From Microbulbifer aggregans (GTDB taxonomy: Bacteria > Pseudomonadota > Gammaproteobacteria > Pseudomonadales > Cellvibrionaceae), in the NCBI RefSeq assembly GCF_001750105.1, contig NZ_CP014143.1, positions 1,665,001 through 1,729,000 of the forward strand: DNA of 64,000 nucleotides, read 5' to 3'. Below are positions 1 through 8,325 of this stretch, piece after piece (position 1 is the first letter of the stretch; the number at the start of each line of letters is the position of its first letter). Made by a program: the position numbers and the translations under genes. The notes under the pieces are model-generated. The model saw nothing but the letters and a program-made list of their open reading frames with translations. It did not search any database and was not told the DNA's origin.

Positions 1-1489
<1,489 letters not shown>

Positions 1490-1696
1490 ACAACAGAGAT
1501 GGTTACTAACGATTCGGATTGTGAATCCGAGAGACGCGCAAGAGCTCGAAAGAGATCGACTTGCGGTGTATTACTACAGAATGTTTCACCGACTTATTTG
1601 GGGTTACTGCAGATCGCAAGATCAGGCAAACGGCAGTAACAGGCAGCGCAGAGTCCACTAGAGAGACTCATAAGACCACGCCAACCCAAGCCAGTT
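1490..1696 (+). other. 23S-5S internal transcribed spacer
   Basis: This is the spacer between the 23S and 5S genes. It holds a small hairpin (CGGATT-gtg-AATCCG near 1515-1529) and no tRNA that I can fold. It presumably contains the RNase processing stems of the rRNA precursor; that is inferred from position only. Confidence 0.7.
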
Positions 1697-1815
1697 TGCC
1701 TGACGACCATAGAGTTGTGGAACCACCTGATCCCTTGCCGAACTCAGAAGTGAAACGCAACATCGCCGATGGTAGTGTGGGGCTTCCCCATGTGAGAGTA
1801 GGTCATCGTCAGGCT
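1697..1815 (+). rRNA. rrf: 5S ribosomal RNA
   Basis: The sequence begins TGCCTGACGACC and ends with the complementary TCGTCAGGC. The conserved core CCGAACTCAGAAGTGAAACG and the loop region GGTAGTGTGGGG lie between them. Its length of about 119 nt is normal. It closes the rRNA operon, with no trailing tRNA before the terminator. Confidence 0.97.
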
Positions 1816-1824
1816 TCAAATCCG

Positions 1825-1863
1825 AAAGGCCGTACAGGAAACTGTACGGCCTTTCTTCTTTTA
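1825..1863 (+). terminator. rRNA operon intrinsic terminator 1
   Basis: A perfect 13-bp stem (AAAGGCCGTACAG / CTGTACGGCCTTT) with a GAAA tetraloop is followed by a T-rich tail. It starts 10 nt after the 5S end, as expected for an rrn terminator. Confidence 0.93.
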
Positions 1864-1872
1864 CGCCTGCCG

Positions 1873-1969
1873 ATGACCTATTTTCGCTTCGCGAAAAGGT
1901 CATGGTGATTCGGGCTTTCAGCCCTCACCCTTCGGGCTGCCTACGGCAGTCCAAACGGCTAAGCCGTTT
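1873..1969. repeat. Chain of small hairpins between the two rrn terminators
   Basis: Four inverted repeats follow one another: ATGACC/GGTCAT enclosing TTTTCGC/GCGAAAA (1873-1903), AGCCC/GGGCT (1920-1938), CTGCC/GGCAG (1937-1949) and AAACGGC/GCCGTTT (1953-1969). No coding potential is visible. It may be a REP/BIME-like extragenic element or decayed processing stems; which one cannot be told from one copy. Confidence 0.5.
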
Positions 1970-1989
1970 GTCAGGCTTCTAAATAAAAG

Positions 1990-2020
1990 AAAGGGCCACC
2001 CAGTCGGGTGGCCCTTTTTA
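1990..2020 (+). terminator. rRNA operon intrinsic terminator 2
   Basis: A 12-bp perfect stem (AAAGGGCCACCC / GGGTGGCCCTTT) with a four-base loop is followed by a T run. It is a second strong terminator behind the 5S gene and probably a fail-safe. Confidence 0.92.
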
Positions 2021-2350
2021 TTTCGGATACGATGAATTACTGCCACTATCACGCAGCGTGCCACGACGGCGACTCGTGAGCTTTTCGCTGCTTAATACAG
2101 CGATTGATACAAAGGCCCTGATGGCTCAAATGGTGCGGTCTCTGTCATTTCCTGTGCGGGGTCTACTTATGGTTGCGGGGATACATCATGTCCGGCTTTT
2201 AAGCGTGTATATGAGGCCTTCTATACAGTTTCCTGAGTTGCAGGACTATTACCGACAACGATAAAACTGACAGCCACTTTTCTGTCTGACTGTTACTTGG
2301 GGTGGCGTAATTTTCATCGCATTTTGATCAGCCCCATGCCACAACGGTCT

Positions 2351-2400
2351 CCGCCCGCTATCCAAAAGTTATTCACAGCTTCATCCAGCGGATCTGTTGG
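2351..2400 (+). repeat. Imperfect direct repeat, copy A, with DnaA-box-like TTATTCACA
   Basis: Copy A contains TTATTCACA at 2369-2377, which fits the DnaA-box pattern TTATNCACA. About 17 nt later comes TGTTGGTAA, a poor reverse-strand match. It resembles copy B at 2680-2734 over about 50 bp. Confidence 0.5.
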
Positions 2401-2679
2401 TAAAAGGGTGTGCTATCAGCATGCGTAAGAATGACAGGCCAGTTACAGATAAAACACACAAAGTATCAGCAATCATGTAGAGAGACCGTGGGGTTAAATA
2501 CGGTTTGCATCATGCGTCGAACTCTTTTCATCAAGGGATGTTTTGCGTCCTGGGCTATTCGGCGAATCACCCAATACCTTCCAGAGTGAACACAGATCGG
2601 CCGAACTAGGGCACTCCATCAGGTCAGATAAGACGGTGTATTTTTGTGCACCTGCCGCCATTGCCCGAGACAGGAGTCC

Positions 2680-2734
2680 CGCTGCCAGATATCCCAGAGT
2701 TATTCACAGCATCATCCAAAGATTCTGTGGATCA
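2680..2734 (+). repeat. Imperfect direct repeat, copy B, with two DnaA-box-like sites
   Basis: Copy B carries TTATTCACA at 2700-2708, and TGTGGATCA at 2726-2734, which is one base from the reverse-strand box TGTGGATAA. The shared stretch with copy A begins AGTTATTCACAGC and continues as TCATCCA. The function is unproven. Confidence 0.5.
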
Positions 2735-3187
2735 CTCATGGTCTAAAAGTGTCGGCTTTAGTTCGACATATAGTTTTGACAGGAATGATCACGGTGCTCT
2801 CTCTGGGGAGAGAGGTTTTCTTGATTATTACCTGGGGATCCAGCGCTGGAGCTAGGTTTTAACAAGGCACCAGGTCAGTGCGGCAAGGAGAGTGTCGGAG
2901 CTAGACGGTAATAGGATGGTGCGGGCTTGTCAGGGAGCTGCCGAGTCGGGATTCACGGCAGAATTGGCGACCGCTGGAGTTTTGTGAACAGCTTCACACA
3001 GTCAGCAAAAAGCGACTGGTTGGTAGGGAAAAAGCGGTTTTTGCGATATGCGCTCGATACGTGACGCCATTATCATCAAACGACCCGATCGCCACGCAGA
3101 TGGTGAAAAAATAACCGCCCTGGGTTTGTTTGAGGTTTAGCAAATGGGGCATCTACCCAGCTATCCCCTATCTGAGGAGTAAATAAC

Positions 3188-3805
3188 ATGGCTGATAACG
3201 AAGACCTGCAGAACAACGAAGAAAACTCCAGCAGCTTTCTTGATGGATTTATGGATCAAGGTAGCGCGGCACAGCGGGGCGGCTCTTCTGTCAGCGATGA
3301 CTATGATAAGTCTGTCATCGGAAAAAACATTAAGTTCCGCGGTGAGCTGATCGGTAACGAAAGCCTGCACATCGAAGGCACGATCGAAGGCACCGTGATC
3401 ATGGAGGGGCACAACCTCTCAGTGGGCGCCGGTGGTGAACTGAATGCGAACATCCATGCAAAGAATATTACCGTTGAGGGTGCACTGACTGGTGACGCTC
3501 TGGCTGAGGAACTCATCGAGATCCGCCGCACCGCTGTTGTGAAGGGCAACCTTATCGCCCCGCGTATCCAGCTGGATGATGGCGGTAAGTTCCGCGGCTC
3601 CATGGATATGGTCGATACCGATGCGGAGATGAAAGAGCGCATTACCGCCTTCAAAGAAAAGCTGGTCCATCCGAGCCTGCCGCCCCGTGAAGGTGAAGAC
3701 AGTGCGGCGAGTACAGCCGGCAGCTCCCAGAGCAACTATTACACCGGCACGACCGCGGCTACTGACTACGCCGACAGTGAGGCCGAGTCAGAAACTGAAG
3801 CCTGA
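3188..3805 (+). CDS. Bactofilin family polymer-forming cytoskeletal protein
   Basis: Bactofilins self-assemble into membrane-associated filaments that position cell-wall or envelope machinery. The 205-residue product has a charged, disordered N-terminus (about 1-42). The central beta-helical bactofilin domain (about 43-150) shows the usual repeats (IGKNIKFRGEL, LHIEGTIEGTV, VEGALTGD, VVKGNLIAPR). The acidic Ser/Thr/Glu-rich tail is longer than in minimal family members. The ATG follows TGAGGAG with good spacing. It is the first gene of a five-gene run; the next gene starts 91 bp downstream. Its position beside a stator-like membrane pair suggests a scaffold or localisation role, which is inference. 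Confidence 0.93.
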   Translation: MADNEDLQNNEENSSSFLDGFMDQGSAAQRGGSSVSDDYDKSVIGKNIKFRGELIGNESLHIEGTIEGTVIMEGHNLSVGAGGELNANIHAKNITVEGALTGDALAEELIEIRRTAVVKGNLIAPRIQLDDGGKFRGSMDMVDTDAEMKERITAFKEKLVHPSLPPREGEDSAASTAGSSQSNYYTGTTAATDYADSEAESETEA

Positions 3806-3896
3806 TCACATTCAGTGACCGGATGGAGTGACGGGGCTTGCCGTGGTATAGGTATGTCCCGCCACTTCACTGCTGTGGTGTCTTGAGACGAGTTGT

Positions 3897-5123
3897 ATGC
3901 AGCATCACTCCCTTGGCCTGGCGGCGCTGAATCAGGAGATTATCCAACCTGGGTACCGTATTCTGGATCTGGGTCCTCTTGCCGTGGGAACGACTCAGGC
4001 CTTTTTGCAGAAGAATTGCCCCTGCTACATCGAAGACCTGATCGAGTTCTTTAGCGATAGTGCCGATAACTCCGACCAGAAAGCGGCTTTAGAGCAACAC
4101 CTCGTCCCAAAGCCGGAGAAGATCAAGTTTGATGTCATCCTGTGCTGGGATCTGCTCAATTTCCTGAGCCCGGAGTTGATAGCGCATCTGCTTGAGCTAC
4201 TGAGACCAAACCTCAAGCCCGGCACCCTACTGCATGCCATGATCTATACCGGTGCCCAGCGACCCAGCCGGCCGGCGCGATTCAAGTTGCTTCGGGATTT
4301 CACTTACGAAACGACAGACGATCCCGATTACCCTCTGGTTCCTTGTCAGCGTCACACGACCGTGACACTGATGCAGAGCCTTGGCCGGTTCAAACTCAGT
4401 GATTCGCTGGTCAAGCGAAAGGGGATGCGTAACGACCTTTTCGAGTACTTTTTTGAATACGACAGTGGTGCGCCTACTGGCAAGGTCCGGCCTGGTGGCG
4501 CATCGGATATCTCCACCTATTTCTCGAGCCGGGATGTAGGGGATGCGCTGACTCTGCCTGCCCTTGATAGGGCACTGGAGCCGGCGCGAAAATCCCCTGT
4601 CAGCCATGTAATTGACTGTGGGCCGCGAAGCGGCAGAAACATTGGGGCACTGCAGCAGCAGGTTGGAGAGCTGTTTGTGCTGGATCTGCACTCTGCCATT
4701 CAATGGCACAAGCGGCGTGGGCAGGCTGGATGCGACGCTATTCGGTCTGCCTTCGCAAAGTTTGCGGACACACAGCCCGTCGATTCGATACTGACTTGGG
4801 ATCTATTCAGTTTCTACAAGCCGGAAGAGGTGCAAGTTTTGAGCGAGCTTCTGCTGGATAAGCTCAAGCCCGGTGGGCAGATGCATGTAATGTTCAGCAA
4901 GCGGGCCATTCTGGCAAAGAGTCCTTCTGTATTCGAAGTACAGGCGGACCATGGCGTGTTGGTTAAAGAATTTTCTTCCGGGGAATCACCTGCAAACTAT
5001 TTCAGCCTCGCGGAGTTGATTCGGTCAATGCCACACCTCCAGCTGGTCGGGCAGGGTCATGGAAAGCTGCCAGGTGGTGCTTTCTTTCATGAGTTGGCAT
5101 TGAAGAAGATGATGGGAGCCTAA
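3897..5123 (+). CDS. Tandem-duplicated methyltransferase-like protein (two degenerate class I SAM-fold halves)
   Basis: The 408-residue protein consists of two related halves. Half 1 (about 1-195) has ILDLGP at 22-27, ILCWDLLNFLSPE at 81-93 and LKPGTLLHAM near 106-115. Half 2 (about 205-400) has VIDCGPRSG at 237-245, ILTWDLFSFYKPE at 298-310 and LKPGGQMHVMF near 323-333. These correspond to motif I, the post-strand-4 loop and motif V of Rossmann methyltransferases. However, the glycine-rich motif I is degraded (no GxGxG), so catalysis is doubtful. A role as a binding or adaptor protein is possible. The stop is followed directly by the channel gene (TAA, then ATG 5124-5129 region), so it is clearly in the same operon. 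No strong Shine-Dalgarno precedes the ATG at 3897. Confidence 0.75.
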   Translation: MQHHSLGLAALNQEIIQPGYRILDLGPLAVGTTQAFLQKNCPCYIEDLIEFFSDSADNSDQKAALEQHLVPKPEKIKFDVILCWDLLNFLSPELIAHLLELLRPNLKPGTLLHAMIYTGAQRPSRPARFKLLRDFTYETTDDPDYPLVPCQRHTTVTLMQSLGRFKLSDSLVKRKGMRNDLFEYFFEYDSGAPTGKVRPGGASDISTYFSSRDVGDALTLPALDRALEPARKSPVSHVIDCGPRSGRNIGALQQQVGELFVLDLHSAIQWHKRRGQAGCDAIRSAFAKFADTQPVDSILTWDLFSFYKPEEVQVLSELLLDKLKPGGQMHVMFSKRAILAKSPSVFEVQADHGVLVKEFSSGESPANYFSLAELIRSMPHLQLVGQGHGKLPGGAFFHELALKKMMGA

Positions 5124-6434
5124 TTGATGTCGGGACTGCTTAATCAGGTTTTTGCCGCGCTGACCCCGGCGGTGGTCACTGACACTTTCCTGGTGTTGAT
5201 GCTCGCGATCTTTTTCCTCGCTCTGGTGTTGCGCTTTAGCGGGCGTGGACGTGAATTTGTCGATCAGTGCCCGGGCTTCCTGACTTCGCTGGGTATTCTC
5301 GGCACCTTTGTCGGCATCATCATCGGTCTGTACGGATTTACCCTGACAGACATCGACCGGAGCATCGCCGATCTCATGGCGGGTCTGAAGACGGCCTTTA
5401 TTACCAGTGTGATCGGGCTGGCGCTCTCGCTGTTACTGAGGGTCTTTACCCGTATGGTGCGCCTGGCTTCAGACCCGGTGGAGGGGGCGGCAACCATCGA
5501 CGATCTGAACCGGAACCTGGTGGCTCTGCACGCGGCTTTGAATCAACACGCCGATCGGACTGGCCAGGCAGTGGTCGAGCAGCTGCAGCAGGTGGTGTCT
5601 GACTTTAACGCCAAACTGCAAACCCAGTTTGGAGATAACCTGCAAAACTTCTGTGGTCAGCTGGATAAGCTGGGTCCGCTGCTGCAAGGAGCAGCGGCTG
5701 AGTACAGCGCGCATGCCGAGCGAGTTTCCTCCTGGAGCCAGCAGTGCCAGGCGAGCCAGGCCGCCCTGCTCGAGCAACAGGCGATGATCGAAAGAGCCCA
5801 TGAACGTATTGCTGCACTACCACAGGCTTACCGTGGTCTCGACCAGCTATTGTCACAGCAGGGGGAGCAGGCCGCGCAGCTGGCTCAGTTGCTGAATACG
5901 CAGCGGGAATCGGTACAGGAGTTGACGGCACTGGTGCCCAAGCTGCCGCAAAGTATCGAGCAGCTGGCTCAGGGCGTCGCCGGTGCCCAGCAGCGGGTAG
6001 ACGACAATCTGCTGTCTATCGAGCAGCTGTTGCAGCGGCAAGCGAATGCACTGACGGAACGCCTGCAACACGTTGTCAGTGCCGTAGAGGGGCTCAAGGC
6101 GCTGGACCCGCAGGCAATGCAGTCGCTGGTCACCAATTCTGCCGAGGTGCACCGGGAATCCATGCGGGAACTGGCGCAGATGATTGCCACAACCCACAAA
6201 GAAATGGTTCAGGCGCTGTCAGTGGCCATCCGTCAGGAGTTGCAGAGCGCCGATATCTCGATCCGCCGCCAGTACGAGCAGATAGACCGGGAGATGAACC
6301 GGCAGGTGGAGCAGGTCCTGTCGGCCATGGGCGAGGCGCTGGCGACAGTCAGCGGCACATTTACCCGCGATTTCCAGCAGTTGATAACCCAGATGCGGCG
6401 GGTCAGGGCCAGGGAAGTCGAATATGCCGAATAG
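5124..6434 (+). CDS. ZorA-like MotA/TolQ/ExbB proton-channel protein with long helical tail
   Basis: The protein has 436 residues. Three transmembrane segments are visible at about 20-38, 51-73 and 88-110. The second and third carry the MotA/ExbB signatures SLGILGTFVGIIIGL and GLKTAFITSVIGLALSLLL, with small and hydroxyl residues (Thr61, Thr90, Ser95) facing a probable pore. Residues about 120-436 lack further membrane segments and are Gln/Leu/Ala-rich with heptad-like spacing, that is, a long cytoplasmic coiled-coil tail. TolQ and ExbB lack such a tail, whereas ZorA of the Zorya anti-phage system has one. The gene overlaps the following MotB/OmpA partner by 11 bp, so the two are probably made in fixed ratio. 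I infer an inner-membrane proton-driven stator. Its exact role is unknown, and the Zorya effectors are not encoded nearby. Confidence 0.82.
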   Translation: MMSGLLNQVFAALTPAVVTDTFLVLMLAIFFLALVLRFSGRGREFVDQCPGFLTSLGILGTFVGIIIGLYGFTLTDIDRSIADLMAGLKTAFITSVIGLALSLLLRVFTRMVRLASDPVEGAATIDDLNRNLVALHAALNQHADRTGQAVVEQLQQVVSDFNAKLQTQFGDNLQNFCGQLDKLGPLLQGAAAEYSAHAERVSSWSQQCQASQAALLEQQAMIERAHERIAALPQAYRGLDQLLSQQGEQAAQLAQLLNTQRESVQELTALVPKLPQSIEQLAQGVAGAQQRVDDNLLSIEQLLQRQANALTERLQHVVSAVEGLKALDPQAMQSLVTNSAEVHRESMRELAQMIATTHKEMVQALSVAIRQELQSADISIRRQYEQIDREMNRQVEQVLSAMGEALATVSGTFTRDFQQLITQMRRVRAREVEYAE

Positions 6435-7128
6435 GCTCAGCGCGAACAGTCGGGCAACCGAAGACGGCGAGTGGCTCAGCGTCTCAGATCTGATGGCCGG
6501 GTTGATGATGGTATTCCTGTGCATCTCCATCGTGATGATGCGTTCGATGATGGAGGAACGGGAAAAGATCCGCGCTCTGGCTCAGTCATACCGGGATAAC
6601 CAGCTTGCTATCTACCAGACGCTGGTGCAGGAATTCGAAACGGATCTGAATCGCTGGGGAGCGACAATTGACAAAGACCGGCTGATTATTGCGTTCAATA
6701 ACTCAGACGCCATGTTTCCGGTCGGCCAGGCAGAGATGAACCGGGATGCGCAGCGGGTGATGGAGGATTTCTTTCCCCGCTATATCAGTGCGCTGAAGCC
6801 ATTCCTGGGATCAATCCGGGCCATTCATATTGAGGGGCATACCAGTTCGGAGTGGGGTGCCGGCGGCACCTCAACAGATAATTACTTCAAGAATCTGCGC
6901 TTGTCCCAGAGCCGTTCACGAGAAGTGCTGCGTCATGTGCAGGGGTTGATGCCGAAAGCGGAAGTCCCCGGTATGCTGGCACTGGTGGCAGCGGTGGGAT
7001 ACTCGTCCGCACGGCCTGTGTTGCGTGAGGACGGCTCCGAGGATCCAGAGAAATCAAAACGGGTGGCCTTTCGAGTGATCACCAACTCAGAAGCGCAGAT
7101 TCATCGAATACTAGAGGAGGCCATGTAG
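6424..7128 (+). CDS. ZorB-like OmpA/MotB-domain stator partner
   Basis: The 234-residue protein has an N-terminal cytoplasmic stub and one transmembrane helix (about 20-39) reading SVSDLMAGLMMVFL. Asp22 is the likely proton-carrying residue equivalent to the MotB/ExbD aspartate. A linker follows, then an OmpA-type peptidoglycan-binding domain (about 85-222) with IEGHTSSE at 136-143 and NLRLSQSRSREV at 157-168. The start overlaps the end of the ZorA-like gene by 11 bp. Together they match the two-component ion-driven motor plan of MotAB and ZorAB. Because the OmpA domain anchors to peptidoglycan, the complex should span the periplasm to the wall, where the neighbouring bactofilin may also act (inference). 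Confidence 0.85.
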   Translation: MPNRLSANSRATEDGEWLSVSDLMAGLMMVFLCISIVMMRSMMEEREKIRALAQSYRDNQLAIYQTLVQEFETDLNRWGATIDKDRLIIAFNNSDAMFPVGQAEMNRDAQRVMEDFFPRYISALKPFLGSIRAIHIEGHTSSEWGAGGTSTDNYFKNLRLSQSRSREVLRHVQGLMPKAEVPGMLALVAAVGYSSARPVLREDGSEDPEKSKRVAFRVITNSEAQIHRILEEAM

Positions 7129-8243
7129 TGGCACTTTGGAAAAAAGCCTTTGCGCGGCTGCGGGGGGGCGATGTTTCCAGCTCCGGTCAGCCGGTCGAGG
7201 CGGCTGGAAGCGATGTACTGGAGCAGGACGACGTCGAGATCGAAGAAAGCCTGAAGGCTGCGACGCAAATGGCAGCCGACGCTGAATTGGAAGCGGATAA
7301 CCTCCCGTTTGTCGCGCCAGACGCGCAGCTATCCTCAAGCGAATTGCTCTCCGGTGAACTGCAGCAGGGCATGCAGGTCAGCCTGGGCGATCTGCAGAGC
7401 AGCGCGGCCGGTTGGTGTTACCGGGGCCATCCAGTCATGGTGTTCGGTGTCGAAAACACCACGATCGATGACCCCTCCCGGCGCCGCCAGTTAGCCTCCC
7501 TCGTGCATCTTTTTCCCTGCAGCAACGCCCTGAAAGATGAAGGCAGTACAGCCTGGGTGGCTACGGAGCGGGGAGCGCTCGAAAAAGTTGGCGATCCCGG
7601 GCAGTTCAGGTTTTGCCCGGGCTGCCTGCAGGCTGCGGCTGGCCGCGGTGCAGATGCCGCAACCTTCCAGTTTATTGATCACGTACGCAGCCATGGCGAC
7701 AGCTATTTTCCGGGAGGCCCATGCTACTGGCGTCCCGGTATGAGTCCCGTTGAACTGATGCCACCCGCGGCAGACGCCGAACAGGCGTGTCCCCAATGTC
7801 GCTGTCACTCTCGCGAGTCGGGTTGGCAGCTGAATGCGGAAGACGCCGAGCGACTGTCATTGCCCGAGGGTATCTGCCTGCTCTGTGCTGAGCGACAGGT
7901 GGATGGCTGCCTGCACTATGAAGCTGATGATCTCTTGAGCGCTGCGCAGATTCGTTATCGCGATCTGATGGCGCAGGCGAGCCGCCCGCCCGTAGCCTCA
8001 TGGAAGTTGGCCGCGGCTATTCTGCCGCAGGGCTGGCAACCACTTTTACGCAGCTTGGAACGGATGCTGCCCCCGCCGGAGTTGTTCTTCAGGTTTTCCG
8101 AGAGCGAGCCTCCCGCGGTGCTCGCGTGGCCGGCTCTGCGCAGGGGGGTGGTGGAGCGCCGCGCTGAAGGGCAGGCGGGGAAGGACTGGAGTCTGTGGAC
8201 CAGGGCGCAGATCGAATCCGAGCTGGGATTCGCTCTGCGTTGA
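7128..8243 (+). CDS. Cysteine-rich putative zinc-binding protein of the stator operon
   Basis: The 371-residue product is not a family I recognise. It has an acidic, low-complexity N-terminus (about 15-80). A region with paired cysteines follows: CPGC at 163-166, CPQCRC at 221-226 and CLLC at 250-253, with extra Cys at 97, 131, 199 and 261. This suggests one or two zinc-ribbon-like sites. The C-terminal 100 residues are helical and Arg/Trp/Pro-containing. No signal peptide or TM is seen. The GTG start overlaps the previous stop by one base (TAGTG), with GAGGAGG just upstream, so the genes are translationally coupled. A run of seven G at 7162-7168 falls within codons 12-14. It would be the cytoplasmic partner or effector of the channel pair; that is inference. 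Confidence 0.7.
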   Translation: MALWKKAFARLRGGDVSSSGQPVEAAGSDVLEQDDVEIEESLKAATQMAADAELEADNLPFVAPDAQLSSSELLSGELQQGMQVSLGDLQSSAAGWCYRGHPVMVFGVENTTIDDPSRRRQLASLVHLFPCSNALKDEGSTAWVATERGALEKVGDPGQFRFCPGCLQAAAGRGADAATFQFIDHVRSHGDSYFPGGPCYWRPGMSPVELMPPAADAEQACPQCRCHSRESGWQLNAEDAERLSLPEGICLLCAERQVDGCLHYEADDLLSAAQIRYRDLMAQASRPPVASWKLAAAILPQGWQPLLRSLERMLPPPELFFRFSESEPPAVLAWPALRRGVVERRAEGQAGKDWSLWTRAQIESELGFALR

Positions 8244-8262
8244 GTGCAACGATATTTTCTAG

Positions 8263-8301
8263 ACCACAAAAAAGCCCCGCTTAGCGGGGCTTTTTTGTGG
8301 T
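8263..8301. terminator. Bidirectional intrinsic terminator
   Basis: A perfect 18-bp inverted repeat with a TTA loop has a GCCCCGC/GCGGGGC core flanked by A6 and T6. It therefore works on both strands. It separates the stator operon (+) from the convergent FTR1 gene (-). Confidence 0.95.
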
Positions 8302-8325
8302 GGATGGAAAGCGCAGCCTCTTGTT

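Larger units (their letters stand above)
2021..3187. other. Long non-coding intergenic region between rrn operon and bactofilin operon
   Basis: No open reading frame here has a ribosome binding site plus plausible protein composition. The visible structure is an imperfect direct repeat (listed separately), scattered GATC sites, and the run-up to the bactofilin gene. The promoter of the 3188-8243 operon must lie here or just upstream of 3188, but I cannot pick a clear sigma-70 pair. Confidence 0.6.

Noticed and set aside
3188..8243. A complete classical Zorya system
   Set aside because: No ZorC, helicase/nuclease ZorD or HNH ZorE gene is present within or beside the operon, so only a ZorAB-like core can be claimed.
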